Positions 25,691 to 36,051 of a stretch of 64,000 nucleotides of DNA are shown here, one piece after another. The DNA is from Ahniella sp. (GTDB lineage: Bacteria; Pseudomonadota; Gammaproteobacteria; Xanthomonadales; Ahniellaceae), in contig JADJRU010000014.1 in the NCBI GenBank assembly GCA_016712105.1, forward strand, positions 1 through 64,000, read 5' to 3'. A program made the position numbers and the translations under genes. The stretch's first letter is position 1. The number at the start of each line of letters is the position of its first letter. Below the pieces are notes generated by a model. That model worked only from the letters and a program-made list of their open reading frames with translations, was not told where the DNA came from and searched no databases.

Positions 25691-27145
25691 ATGATCAAAA
25701 AATGGATCAACCGCGTATTCGGCGGAAAGCCTGGCGCCGCGCCAATCGAACGGCCTGAAAACCTTGCCGAGCGTCGTGCCCGCATTTCAGTGGGGCTGAA
25801 GGTATTGAGCCGGGACCAGCACAACATTTCGCGCCGGCAGATCAGCCCGAACGCGCTGCGTGTGTTGTACAAGCTTCGCGATGCGGGTTATCACGCCTAT
25901 CTCGTCGGCGGCGCGCGGCGCGCCGCTTGCTGCTGGAAGTGACACCGGATTTCGACATCGCGACCGGTCCCCCTGAGGCAGGTCAAACGCGGTTGTTCCG
26001 GCAATTGCCGGATCGGACGACGATTCCGGCGGGCGCACGTTCGCTGCTCAGTGAAGAGAGCAGCGAGGTGGCGCCGGGTGAAGGGCGCCAGCGACGACGA
26101 CGTTGATGCCGGCAGCAATGACCGCGAGGTAGTGGACGGCCGCATTCTCCGTGACAACGTCTATGGATCGATCGAGGAAGACGCGGTGCGCCGCGACTTC
26201 ACTGTCAACGCCCTGTATTACGCCATCGACGATTTTTCGGTACGCGACTATGTCGGGGCCCATGCCGACATCGAGGCGCGCCTGCTGCGCCTGATTGGCG
26301 AGCCGGTCGAACGCTACCGCGAAGACCCGGTGCGCATGCTGCGTGCCTGTCGTCTGGCCGCAAAACTCGACTTCAAGGTGGAAGCGGCCTCGGCGAAGGC
26401 GATGCACGATAACGCCGCGTTGATCCTGACCGCTTCGCCGGCCCGCCTGTTCGACGAGTGCATCAAGCTTCGCGAGCGGCCACGGCTCAAGAGTTTCCAT
26501 CAGTTGACCGAACACGGTCTGTTCAGGGTGATGTTCCCGGAAGTCGCCGATCAGGTGGCCAAGACACCCGGTGCCCGACAGATGATCGAGGCGACGTTGC
26601 TGGCCACGGATCAGCGTGTGCTGGATGGTCGCCCGGTCAGTCCGGCATTCCTGTTTGCCACGCTGTTGTGGCCGTGGCTTGCGGACGTACGAAAGCGACT
26701 GCCCGCCCAATTTGCAAACGAAGCCACGCGGATTGCCGGCGAGCGGATCCTCGATCTGCAAGTCAAGCGGATGGCCTTGCCCAAACGTTTCAGTGTCCCG
26801 ATGGGTGATATCTGGGCCCTGCAGGATCGCCTCGAGTCGAGCCGCAAGAAGCGCTCGTCGCGTATGACGCTTCAGCCCAAGTTCCGGGCTGCATTCGATT
26901 TCCTGTTGTTGCGCGCAGCATTCGAGCCCGGCCTGCAACCGCATATCGACTACTGGCAAGCGTTGACCCGTCAGCAGTCGGCGCCGGTCACGAACGGTGA
27001 GGTCACTGAAGGTGATGAAGCCGAGACTGAGTCGGGCGCAGACGAAGAGGTCGAACTGCTGGATGATTCCAGCGAGACCGGGGCGCCGAAAAAACGTCGT
27101 CGCCGTCGCCGCCGCAAACCCAAGGCCGGTCCTTCAGCCGGATGA
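25691..27145 (+). CDS. pcnB: Poly(A) polymerase I (several frameshifts in the catalytic core)
   Basis: Adds 3' poly(A) tails that promote RNA decay. The N-terminus (HNISRRQISPNALRVLYKLR, GYHAYLVGGA) and everything from GASDDDVDAGSND onward (RILRDNVYGSIEEDAVRRDFTVNALYY, YREDPVRMLRACRLAAKLDF) match PcnB. Between about 25915 and 26085 the frame changes several times: LLLEVTPDFDIATG, then RNCRIGRRFR, then SEESSEVA each appear in different frames. The DFDIAT nucleotidyl-transfer motif survives. The C-terminal KKRRRRRRRKPK tail is normal for the family. folK overlaps the stop (ATGA). Confidence 0.87.
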
Positions 27146-27680
27146 GCAGCCTGTCAGCGCCGGTTGTTGTCGCCCTGGGCAGCAATCTGTCGGGGCCGGC
27201 GCAACAGGTGGCGCGGGCCTTCGCAGCCTTGCGTGACATTTCCGGCACCTCGGGCTGGCGTTGTTCGAGCGTCTATCGGACACCGCCCTGGGGTCTTGGC
27301 GGGCAGCCTGATTTCGCGAACGCGGTTGCGTTGGGGTCCTGTGTGTTGTCGCCTTTGGCGCTGCTGGCTGCGCTGCAGGGGATCGAGCGGTCCATGGGCC
27401 GGGTCCGCACCGCAGAGCGCAACGGGCCGCGGCTGATCGACCTCGACCTGATCGTGTTCGGCACCCGGCAGATCGAGATCAACGACCTGACGCTGCCACA
27501 TGCCCGCGCCACTGCGCGCGCAACTTCGTTCTGGCACCTGGTTGGGCGCTGGATCCGGCAGCACAATGGCCGGACGGGTCTTTCCTTCAGCAGTTCTGGG
27601 ACGCCTTGCCGGAAGTCGACCGGCGCTCGATCACGCCGTGGCGAGATGATGGCTGGCAGTGTCAGGATCGTGCCTGCTAA
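27142..27680 (+). CDS. folK: 6-hydroxymethyl-dihydropterin pyrophosphokinase (frameshifted)
   Basis: Folate-pathway kinase. VVVALGSNLSGP opens the protein, and NGPRLIDLDLIVFG is the family signature. After LPHARATAR the frame is lost near 27520. In the next frame NFVLAP continues to SFLQQFWDALPEVD and a stop at 27678-27680. Uncorrected, the frame runs straight into panB and looks like a folK-panB fusion, which it is not. The ATG overlaps the pcnB stop. The pcnB-folK-panB-panC order is standard in gammaproteobacteria. Confidence 0.86.
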
Positions 27681-27711
27681 ATTCGAAAACCCATCTGGCA
27701 GCGAACCCCCC

Positions 27712-28533
27712 ATGTACGCCGAATCCCGCGAACTGCGTTCGACGCCACTGAATGTGCTCGACCTGTCCCGCATGAAAGCCGACCGTCAGCCCATCGTTGC
27801 GCTGACTGCCTATGAGGCCAGTACGGCAGCTCTCATGGACATCGCGAAGGTTGACGTGATCCTGATCGGAGATTCGCTCGGGATGGTGGTCCAGGGCCAT
27901 CGCAGCACGCTGCCCGTGACGGTGGATCACATCCTCTATCACTGCCAGGCGGTGGCTCGCGGTTCCAGTCGTGCCTTGCGAATCGCCGACATGCCGTTTG
28001 CCAGTTGTCCGGATCCGCAAACGGCGTATCGCAACGCGGCGCGGTTGATTGCCGAAGGCAGCACGGCGATGGTGAAGATCGAAGGCGCGGGTGTGATGTT
28101 GCCGGTCATCGAGTATCTCGTGGCGCGTGATATCCCGGTCTGTGGCCATGTCGGCTTGACGCCGCAGTCAGTGCTCAAGACAGGCGGCTTCAAGTTGCAG
28201 GGTCGAACCGATCCGGCTGCCGAACAAGTGCGCGCGGATGCGCGTGCGGTGCAGGCTGCCGGAGCCGCGATGCTGGTGCTCGAGTGTGTGCCGGCGAGTT
28301 TGGGTGCGCAGGTCACTTCGGAATCGCAAGTGCCGGTCATCGGGATTGGCGCCGGTGTCGACTGTGACGGACAGATCCTCGTGCTGCACGACATACTCGG
28401 CATTGCCACACGGCGTCGCCCGAAATTCGTCCATAACTTCCTGGAAGGGCAGGGCTCGATCCAGGGGGCCATCAATGCGTACTGTGAGGCAGTGCGCACG
28501 CGTGCCTTCCCGGACACTGAACATTCATACTGA
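27712..28533 (+). CDS. panB: 3-methyl-2-oxobutanoate hydroxymethyltransferase
   Basis: Ketopantoate synthesis, the first committed step to pantothenate and CoA. The ATG at 27712 gives MYAESRELRSTPLNVLDL. VILIGDSLGMVVQGH holds the metal-binding aspartate, and MVKIEGAG and VCGHVGLTPQS are conserved. The 273-residue product is full length with the decamer-type C-terminus FVHNFLEGQGSIQGAI. panC starts 6 bp after the stop. Confidence 0.94.
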   Translation: MYAESRELRSTPLNVLDLSRMKADRQPIVALTAYEASTAALMDIAKVDVILIGDSLGMVVQGHRSTLPVTVDHILYHCQAVARGSSRALRIADMPFASCPDPQTAYRNAARLIAEGSTAMVKIEGAGVMLPVIEYLVARDIPVCGHVGLTPQSVLKTGGFKLQGRTDPAAEQVRADARAVQAAGAAMLVLECVPASLGAQVTSESQVPVIGIGAGVDCDGQILVLHDILGIATRRRPKFVHNFLEGQGSIQGAINAYCEAVRTRAFPDTEHSY

Positions 28534-28539
28534 CTCGAC

Positions 28540-29381
28540 ATGCCCGACTCTGACCGATCTTGGTGAACTCCGCGCGTGGCGCAAGCGCATGCGCGCCGCA
28601 AACAAGCGTCGCCTTTGTGCCGACGATGGGCAATCTCCATCGCGGACATTTTTCACTCATCGAGTCCGCCGCCGCCCAAGCCGATTCCGTGATCGCCAGT
28701 ATCTTCGTGAATCCCACACAATTCGGGCCAAACGAGGACTTTGCCAATTACCCGCGAACGCTTGAGCAAGACCAGAACGGTTTGGCGCGAGCTGGTTGTG
28801 GTGTGTTGTTCGCGCCTGCCGTTTCGACGATGTATCCGCTCGGCATCGAGCGAACGGTGTCGATGAATGTTCCCGGTGTCTCCGAGGGTCTGTGCGGCGC
28901 GTTTCGGCCCGGGCACTTTGCCGGTGTGGCAACCGTGGTCGCACGGCTCTTCAACATGGTCGAGCCCGACATCGCCTGGTTTGGCCGCAAGGATTTCCAG
29001 CAGGTTCTGGTCATCCGGCGAATGGTCGAGGACCTGTCGTTTCCGATCGAGATCGCAGTCGGCGACACGGTGCGCGAAGAAAACGGCCTTGCCATGAGTT
29101 CGCGTAATGCCTACCTCAGTTCAGCAGAGCGTGAGCAGGCCGCCGAGATTCACCGGACGCTGGTTGCCGTGGCCGATTCGATTCGTGCAGGTCGCCGAAT
29201 CGGTCTGGTCGAGAGTGCGGCGGTCGATCGGTTGTCGGGCGCCGGATTCCGCGTCGATTATGTGGCTGTCCGGCGTGCCGAAGACCTCGGAATTCCCGAG
29301 CAGGGTACCGAGGATGGTCTGGTCGCCCTCGCTGCCGCGAGGCTTGGCAAGGCACGATTGATCGATAACGTATTGATTTAA
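28540..29381 (+). CDS. panC: Pantothenate synthetase (two small insertions near the start)
   Basis: Condenses pantoate and beta-alanine. AFVPTMGNLHRGHFSLIE carries the nucleotidyltransferase HxGH-type motif, and NPTQFGPNEDFANYPRT, FRPGHFAG and AMSSRNAYL are conserved. The correct N-terminus appears to be ATG 28540, reading MPTLTDLGELRAW once one C is dropped from 28543-28545. A second extra base near 28605 then leads into TSVAFVPTMG. With both removed the frame is continuous and the length, about 280 residues, is normal. No panD follows. Confidence 0.88.
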
Positions 29382-29479
29382 AAGGCTGTTGTTTTCGTGG
29401 TGTGGTATCAACGAGACAACTTGTCGTGACAAGACAACAGGGTGTTGTGTTTCTGCACAGGCCTTGGTACAGTTCGTTC

Positions 29480-29593
29480 CGCCGGTGGGTACTTTGATCG
29501 CTCTATGGCGATCCCCACCTCAGCAGGGCGCATTGTTTAGGTAATCGTCACTCCGATTCGACCCTCCCAGGTACTTCTGTGGAGGGTTTTTTT
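29480..29593 (+). ncRNA. Candidate small RNA with own promoter and terminator
   Basis: A promoter-like TTGTGT (29445-29450), 17-bp spacer and TACAGT (29468-29473) predict a start near 29480. The first structure pairs GGTGGG (29484-29489) with CCCACC (29514-29519) and GATCGC (29496-29501) with GCGATC (29508-29513), leaving a TACTTT bulge. An unpaired stretch follows. The end is an intrinsic terminator, CCCTCC/GGAGGG (29562-29567/29581-29586) and seven T. No reading frame of note is present. I do not recognise the family. The rest of the gap (29594-29810) shows nothing I can name. Confidence 0.5.
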
Positions 29594-29810
29594 GCCTGGA
29601 TCTGGACTTTGGGCTGTGGGCTGGGCCAACCGAAGTTCAGCTTTGCGAAGTTCCGGCAGGAAACACGACACGTTTTGGGCAGGCGCTGCGGGCGCAGCTG
29701 TTGGCGCTCAGAGTGAGGGCACCGATCAGCCTGAAGTGATCGGGTCTGAGCAGGGTTGCCGAACCGAGCGCCGACACTCCGCACTCAAAAAAGGCCGGGA
29801 TCGGCCAAAT

Positions 29811-30505
29811 TTAATTCGTCGAACCAGTGGGTTCCGCGGTAAAGAGCCATCCGCACTTGCGCTTCAGGTGCGAGCCAAGCTTTTCATCGAGCGGCACCTC
29901 CAGCGTACCGATCGGAGACGCAGGAAAATCGTAGCTCACGGAAACCGTCGTCAACGCTGTTGAGGCCGAATTCGCAAAGCTGATACTGGTGCCTTTGCTT
30001 GTCGATGAGGAATGAATCAACAGCCCCGAATGTTCTTGGGGTTCAAGTTTGATCAGCCCGAAGTATCCTGTTTCGCGGCGGCCCCAACCTTGTGCGTAGC
30101 ACAGAGGTACGTCGACCTGTGAAGACAGGATTTTTCGATCTTCGTCGAGAATGAGATAGGAAGGTCGAAACACATAGGAAGTCCGTTTCGACGCGGCACG
30201 TTCTGGTGCGACTTGATCACGAGCATGGTCCTGTCCTTCATCGACGAGAGATCAATTCCGTGAAAATGGGTCTTGCCGGTTTTCAGCGCCAAAACCTTTT
30301 GCTCTTGAATTCGGAATTGAACGCCATCTCTCGGAAACAGGCGAAAGCAACTTCCCGGAGATCCTCACAGCACGGCTCGGTCATCTCAAGTCGATCCCCA
30401 CTGTTCGGAGACAAGCCCATTGGTTTCGGAACTGATCTCGGCGGTGGATGCGCAGCCAACCAAAATGGAAGCATCAGAACATGCAAGTATTGCTTTCGAA
30501 GCATG
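29811..30505 (-). CDS. Broken lipoprotein gene, possibly MalM-like
   Basis: Pieces in successive frames join into one plausible protein of about 230 residues. MLRKQYLHVLML leads to a lipobox LVGCAST, then CCEDLREVAFACF, VLALKTGKTHFHGIDLS, and finally YVFRPSYLILDEDRKILSS in a 120-residue intact 3' part ending FTAEPTGSTN. Breaks lie near 30466, 30405, 30290 and 30185. The order of a CC-containing start, a sugar-protein-like LKTGK strand and a VFRPSYLILD strand recalls MalM-family periplasmic proteins, but this is weak. The DNA is less GC-rich than its neighbours. It could be a real pseudogene or share the window's indel problem. Confidence 0.4.
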
Positions 30506-30808
30506 GAGAAATTCCGGGGAGATGTAGTCGAGAACCAGAAGTGCGTGAGGAAATGGCATGAATGAGCACAATGCTGCGGTATTTTCGGTGTTGCGGCAAG
30601 CAAATCGCGTTTGCAACAGCAGCTTGCCAGGTCCCCACTGATGTTGGGGGCGAGCAGTGTGATTTCACGGGCTGGCAAAGCAGTGGGAATCAATTCCTGA
30701 CGCCAACATCCCGGATTCTGATGATCCCAAGGTCAGTGTGAAGACAGGTCCGCGCCGGCTTCCGCCACCAGACGGGTTTTCCGCCTGGAGTCGGCGCGAA
30801 ATGTGTGG
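30506..30808. other. Gene-free stretch, nothing recognised
   Basis: About 300 bp of moderate GC between the broken lipoprotein gene and murB. I see short open frames in several registers but no start with a Shine-Dalgarno, no conserved motif, no strong terminator and no tRNA-like fold. Confidence 0.4.
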
Positions 30809-31838
30809 CTACCAATAAATCGGCTCAGGCACCAAGCGCACGCCGAACCGCGCTTCGACCTGCGCCTGCACGTATTCGGCAAACGCGCGCAGTTCGGGGC
30901 CAGTGGCATGGCCATGATTCACCAGAACGAGCGCATGGTGCGCGGCAATTCCAGCGTCGCCGTTGCGCGCACCTTTGAGGCCTGCCTGTTCGATCAGCCA
31001 GCCGGCACTGAGTTTGCGGCCATGGTCGACCGGCCAACTGACGATCGTTGGACACTCCGGACTGCAGTCGCGCCGCGGTGGCGGCATCGACGATGGGATT
31101 CTTGAAGAAACTGCCGGCATTCGGCAATTGGTTCGGGTCCGGAAGTTTGCGTTGACGCAGACGGATGACCGCAGCGGCCACGTCTTTCGAGGTAGGTCGA
31201 TCGATCGACATGGCGGCCAGTTCTTCGCGCACACCTTGATAGTCGAGCCGCAGTCGATCGTGGCGGTCAAGTTCGAACGTCACGGCGGTGATCACGAAGC
31301 GATCCGGATCGCGCTTGAACAAGCTGTCCCGATAACCGAAGCCACATTGTGAGCGCGACATGATCCGGAAGGCGTCTTGCAGCCGATCGAACACTTCGAC
31401 GGCCACAATGGACTCGCCGACTTCCACACCATACGCGCCGATGTTCTGGATTGGTGCTGCGCCGACCGTGCCGGGAATCAACGCCAGGTTTTCGAGGCCA
31501 GCGAGGCCAATCTCGATACTGTGCAGCACCAGGGCATGCCAGCCATGACCGGCTTCGACGCGCAGGCGTGCGGTGTCTTCGTTGATCGCGAGTACCTGCA
31601 CGCTCCGACCGTTGAGGCGCAACAGCGTGCCGGGCAGATCGCCGGTGATGAGGACATTGCTGCCTTCGCCCAGCACATGAGCGGGCGCGCGCTTCACTTC
31701 GGCGCGCGCAAAGATTTCGGGCAACGACCGGCTGTCATGGACATCGATCAAGCGTTCGACACGCGCCGAAACGCGCAGCGTGTTGAGGTCGCGGAGTTCG
31801 GCCTGCGTGGTTTCAGACCAGGCAGGAAGGGTAGTCAT
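30809..31838 (-). CDS. murB: UDP-N-acetylenolpyruvoylglucosamine reductase (one frameshift)
   Basis: FAD-dependent reductase of peptidoglycan synthesis. NTLRVSARVERLI, HVLGEGSNVLI and PGTVGAAPIQNIGAYGVEV are the conserved FAD and substrate regions; GYRDSLFK and NAGSFFKNP are type I MurB motifs. Near 31055 the frame shifts: ARLQS should continue as CPTIVSWPV..HGRKLSAGWLIEQAG, ending with a stop at 30809-30811. The corrected length of about 342 residues is normal. The ATG at 31838 overlaps the pyrD stop (ATGA). Confidence 0.9.
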
Positions 31839-32858
31839 GGCGCCCGCTTCGCGCGCAGCGCGTCAACACATTCGCCAATCAATGCGGGTCCGCGATAGAT
31901 CAACCCTGTGTAGAACTGAACCAATTGCGCGCCGGCGGCACTCTTGGCTGCGGCATCGGCGCCTTCGAGGATGCCGCCCACGCCGATCAACGGCAAACGA
32001 TCGCCCACGCGTGCTGACATTGCCGCGAGTGTGTTGGTGCTCTTGCGGAAGACGGGTCGACCGGACAAGCCTCCGGCTTCCCCGGCGTATCTGTGCCCTG
32101 CCACGAGATCACGATCGATGGTGGTGTTTGTCAGGATCAGGCCATCGACACGTTCGCTGAGGAACACTTCGGCCATGCCGTCGAGGTCCGCTTCGGTGAG
32201 GTCGGGCGCGATCTTGACGAGCACCGGCACGCGTTTGCCGTGTTTGCCGTGATTCGCCTCGCGGGCATTGATGAGTTGCCACCAGACGACGCAGTGTGTC
32301 TTCGTTCTGCAGGTCTCTTAATCCTTGGGTGTTCGGCGAGGAAATGTTGACGGTGATGTAGTCGGCGCGGGCATACACCTTGTTCAGGCCGATCAGATAA
32401 TCGTCGACGGCGTGTTCGTTCGGGGTGTCCTTGTTCTTGCCGATGTTGATGCCGAGTGGTCCCTTGAAACGCACGCGCTCGAGGTTGCGAAGCAGGGCAT
32501 CGACGCCTTCGTTGTTGAAGCCGAGGCGATTGATCACCGCTTCATGCTCGGGCAAGCGAAACATGCGCGGTTTGGGGTTGCCGGGTTGGGCCTTGGGCGT
32601 CGTGGTGCCGACTTCAATGAAGCCGAAACCAAGGGCCGCCAAGGCGTCCACGTGTTCGCCATTCTTGTCGAGTCCGGCAGCCAGGCCGACCGGATTCTCG
32701 AATCGAAGGCCGAAAGCTTCTGTAGGCAGCGGTTTTGGCCGCGACGCCATCAGCGGATTCAGGCCGGTTCGGTACGCCGCTTCGATCGCGCGCATGGCCA
32801 CGCCATGCGCCTTTTCGGCATCCAGTGCAAACAGGAAGGGGCGTGCGAGGCCGTACAT
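31835..32858 (-). CDS. pyrD: Dihydroorotate dehydrogenase, quinone-dependent (one frameshift)
   Basis: Class 2 DHODH of pyrimidine synthesis at the inner membrane. NPVGLAAGLDKNGEHV, FIEVGTTTPKAQPGNPKPR and ITVNISSPNTQGLR are typical. One base is missing near 32282: after LRRLVA the next frame gives LINAREANHGKHGKRVPVLV. The protein then continues KIAPDL and LILTNTT to GADAAAKSAAGAQLVQFYTG. Corrected length is about 341 residues. It begins one base after the upstream DUF4190 stop and overlaps murB, so the three form an operon. Confidence 0.9.
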
Positions 32859-32859
32859 G

Positions 32860-33156
32860 TCAGTGCCCGGCCGTGGCGAGGATCCCTGCGAAGAACAGCA
32901 GGATCACCACGTAACCAACGATGAGCAAGAACGACAGGATCAGGTTGCTCCAGCCGAGGATCAGCCCGACCAGTGCCATGCCGTCGCCATCCATGGTGCC
33001 GCCGCTGCGCCGGATCTCGGCGCGCGACATGTGCCCGAGGATCACGGCAACCACCGACCCGATGACCGGGCAGGCCATCCAGCCGAGAATGCCGAACACC
33101 AAACTGAGGATGGCGTTTCGGCTCGTAGGTCTGGCGACTTGCCCGGGATGGTTCAT
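32860..33156 (-). CDS. DUF4190-type small membrane protein
   Basis: A 98-residue protein with two or three hydrophobic segments (AILSLVFGILGWMACPVIGS, then a second around LILGWSNLILSFLLIVGYVV). The LSLVFGILG...PVIGSVVAVILGHMSRAEIRRS pattern is that of DUF4190. It starts at ATG 33156 (MNHPGQ), nine bases after the aldehyde dehydrogenase stop at 33165, and ends just before pyrD. Function unknown. Confidence 0.75.
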   Translation of the reverse strand: MNHPGQVARPTSRNAILSLVFGILGWMACPVIGSVVAVILGHMSRAEIRRSGGTMDGDGMALVGLILGWSNLILSFLLIVGYVVILLFFAGILATAGH

Positions 33157-33164
33157 GGTATGCC

Positions 33165-34700
33165 TCAGAAGTCGAACTTGATGCCCTGGGCGAGCGGCAA
33201 TGCGTCGGAGTAGTTGATGGTGTTGGTCTGGCGACGCATGTACGCCTGCCATGCGGTCGAGCCGGATTCACGGCCACCGCCGGTTTCCTTTTCACCACCG
33301 AATGCACCGCCGATCTCGGCGCCGCTGGTGCCGATGTTGACGTTCGCAATGCCGCAATCGGAGCCGGCGGCCGACAGGAATGCCTCGGCAGACTTGACGT
33401 TCTGCGTGAAGATCGACGACGACAGGCCCTGCGGCACGCCGTTCTGCATGGCCACCGCTTCATCGAATGTCTTGTACGACATCACGTAAAGAATCGGCGC
33501 GAACGTTTCGGACTGCACCACTTCGTCGCTGTTCTTGAGGTTCGTGACGATCGTCGGCAACACGAAATTGCCCGGACGGTTGACCTTCGTGCCACCACAC
33601 TCGATCGTGCCACCGAGTTCTTTCGCACGGGCCACGGCCTTCAGGAAACCCGACACGGCGGCATCGCTGTTCAGCGGGCCAAGCAGAGTCGATGGATCGG
33701 TCGGATCGCCGATGCGGCTTTCCACCTGGGCATAGGCTTTCTTCAACGTGGCCAGCACGTCGCTGTAGATCGATTCATGGACAAACAGACGGCGCGTGGT
33801 GGTGCAACGCTGACCGGCCGTACCGACCGCACCGAACACGATGGCCGGGATCGCGATTTTCAGATCGGCCGTTTCGTCGACGATGATGGAATTGTTGCCG
33901 CCCAGTTCGAGCAGGCTGCGACCCATGCGCTGGGCAACCCGTTCGCCAACCAGGCGACCGACGGCGGTCGAACCGGTGAAGCTGATCAGGCCGACGCGAT
34001 GGTCGTCGACGAATTTCTGCGCGATCGCCGTGCCGGCGTCGTTGTACAGGAAGAACAGATCGGGGAACCCGGCCTTGCGCAGGGCTTCGTTGCAGATCTT
34101 CATCGATGCGACGGCGCACAGCGGTGTTTTCGGGCTCGGCTTCCAGATCGAGATGTCGCCGCAGATGGACGCGATGAACGAGTTCCAGGCCCACACCGCA
34201 ACCGGGAAGTTGAACGCCGAAATGATGCCGACGAGGCCGAGCGGATGCCACTGTTCGTACATGCGGTGGCCCGGGCGTTCGGAGTGCATCGTGTAGCCGT
34301 AAAGCATGCGGCTCTGACCCACGGCGAAGTCGGCGATGTCGATCATTTCCTGGACTTCGCCATCCCCTTCGGCCTTGATCTTGCCCATTTCGAGCGCGAC
34401 CAGCGAACCGAGTGCGTCCTTGTGCTGCCGCAGTGCCTCGCCGCACAGGCGGATGGCCTCGCCACGCCTCGGTGCCGGCGTCGTGCGCCAGACCTTGAAC
34501 GCAGCCTGGGCGCGCTCGACGATGGTTTCGTAGTCGGACAAGGAGCTGGCATGGACGCGAGCAATCACTTCGCCGGTGGCCGGATTGACCGGCTCGAGCA
34601 CGCCGGCGTCCTGAGTCTTGGCCCACTCGCCATTACCAAGATACGTGCCGGAATTGTCAGCGCCCAGGCCGAGTGACTTCAGGATGGATTGATGCGACAT
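33165..34700 (-). CDS. Family 7 aldehyde dehydrogenase (alpha-aminoadipic semialdehyde / piperideine-6-carboxylate type)
   Basis: NAD-dependent oxidation of an aldehyde to an acid. The catalytic glutamate lies in LLELGGNNSIIV and the catalytic cysteine in GTAGQRCTTTRRL, both in the form characteristic of ALDH7 (antiquitin), a lysine-degradation enzyme. The C-terminal EIGGAFGGEKETGGGRESGS is diagnostic of the family. The 511-residue frame is intact. The start is ATG 34700. The 189-bp gap upstream holds a short copy of a GCTGACGAAGG-type repeat also seen at 49080-49150. Confidence 0.9.
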   Translation of the reverse strand: MSHQSILKSLGLGADNSGTYLGNGEWAKTQDAGVLEPVNPATGEVIARVHASSLSDYETIVERAQAAFKVWRTTPAPRRGEAIRLCGEALRQHKDALGSLVALEMGKIKAEGDGEVQEMIDIADFAVGQSRMLYGYTMHSERPGHRMYEQWHPLGLVGIISAFNFPVAVWAWNSFIASICGDISIWKPSPKTPLCAVASMKICNEALRKAGFPDLFFLYNDAGTAIAQKFVDDHRVGLISFTGSTAVGRLVGERVAQRMGRSLLELGGNNSIIVDETADLKIAIPAIVFGAVGTAGQRCTTTRRLFVHESIYSDVLATLKKAYAQVESRIGDPTDPSTLLGPLNSDAAVSGFLKAVARAKELGGTIECGGTKVNRPGNFVLPTIVTNLKNSDEVVQSETFAPILYVMSYKTFDEAVAMQNGVPQGLSSSIFTQNVKSAEAFLSAAGSDCGIANVNIGTSGAEIGGAFGGEKETGGGRESGSTAWQAYMRRQTNTINYSDALPLAQGIKFDF

Positions 34701-34889
34701 GGATCACCTCACAGGAAAATTAGCCGGCAATTGTAGCCGAGCCGGCCTTTCCCGTTCAGGGAGGAATTCGGGCGGGTTGGGTTCGCGCTCTGTTGGCACT
34801 GAGCGCAGCTGGCTCGCCTCGCACTTTCTCAAGGAGCTAAGCTTCCTTCGTCAGCCCAGCCTTCTACCTTCGCTTCGCTCAGAACCAGC

Positions 34890-35887
34890 CTACACAGTCT
34901 CGGTGATTCCGGCATGGACGGTGTTGGATTCCTGCACCAGTTCCAGCGGGCGAATGCCGAGTTTCGTGAACAGGGCTCGGTCGGCGTCGGCTTCCGGATT
35001 GGCGGTGGTCAGCAGCTTTTCGCCGTAGAAAATGGAGTTTGCGCCAGCCAGAAACACAGGGACTGCAGTTCCTCGCTCATGGTTTCGCGGCCGGCCGACA
35101 GTCGCACCATGGACTTCGGCATGATGATGCGGGCAACCGCGATCGTACGCACGAATTCGAACGCATCGAGTTCGGCTTCTTCGGCGAGCGGGGTGCCGGC
35201 CACGCGGACCAATCGGTTGATCGGCACGCTGTCGGGATGTGCGGGCAGGTTCGCCAATGCAATCAGCAGACCGGCCCGATCGGCTTGCGACTCGCCCATG
35301 CCGACAATGCCGCCACAGCAGGTTTTCATGCCGACATCGCGCACGTGCTCGAGTGTGTCCAGGCGATCCTGATAACAACGGGTGCTGATGATCTCCCCGT
35401 AGAACTCGGGCGAGGTATCCAGATTGTGGTTGTAGTAGTCGAGCCCGGCGTCCTTCAGGCTTTGTGCCTGTTCGCGGCTGAGCATGCCAAGTGTCGCGCA
35501 GGTTTCGAGACCCATCGACTTGACTTCGCGCACCATCGCCGCGACAGGCTCGATGTCCTTGTCACGCGGTGACCGCCAGGCGGCGCCCATGCAGAACCGG
35601 GTCGCGCCACTGGCCTTGGCTTCGCGCGCCTTGTCGATCACGGCCGACAACGGCATCAATCGTTCGGCTTTCAGCCCGGTGTCGTACCGCGCGCTCTGCG
35701 GACAGTACGCACAGTCTTCGGGGCACGCGCCGGTCTTGATCGACAAGAGGGTCGAGACTTGTACTTCATTCGGGTCAAAGTGCGACCGGTGCACGGTCTG
35801 TGCCTGAAACAGCAAGTCGCTGAAGGGCAGGGCAAACAGCGCGAGCACTTCTTCGCGGGTCCAGTCGTGGCGGAGCTTGGCAGTCAT
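34890..35887 (-). CDS. bioB: Biotin synthase (one frameshift)
   Basis: Radical-SAM enzyme inserting sulfur into dethiobiotin. The SAM-cluster motif CPEDCAYCPQS is present, as are YYNHNLDTSPEFY and CCGGIVGMGES. The start is ATG 35887 (MTAKLRHDWT). Near 35045 the frame shifts: ELQSLCF should continue LAGANSIFYGEKLLTT to the stop at 34890-34892. The corrected length of about 332 residues is normal. It is divergent from comF, the usual arrangement in gammaproteobacteria. Confidence 0.92.
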
Positions 35888-36051
35888 GTTGGAACGATCC
35901 CGGGGCAACAAGGGCGGAAGTCTGGGCAGGCCCGGGCCGGCTGTCAAACAGGCGGGTTTTTCAAACGCCTATTGGGTTACGTCCTGATGCGCGCATTGGA
36001 GACTGGTTTTGGGGTTGTTGTCGACCCCAGGATTCTGCGAGCCTTCCCGAT

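Noticed and set aside
30386..30693. Separate small hypothetical genes in the 30.3-30.7 kb region
   Set aside because: The overlapping short frames each contain a part of one lipoprotein and are better explained as a single frameshifted gene.
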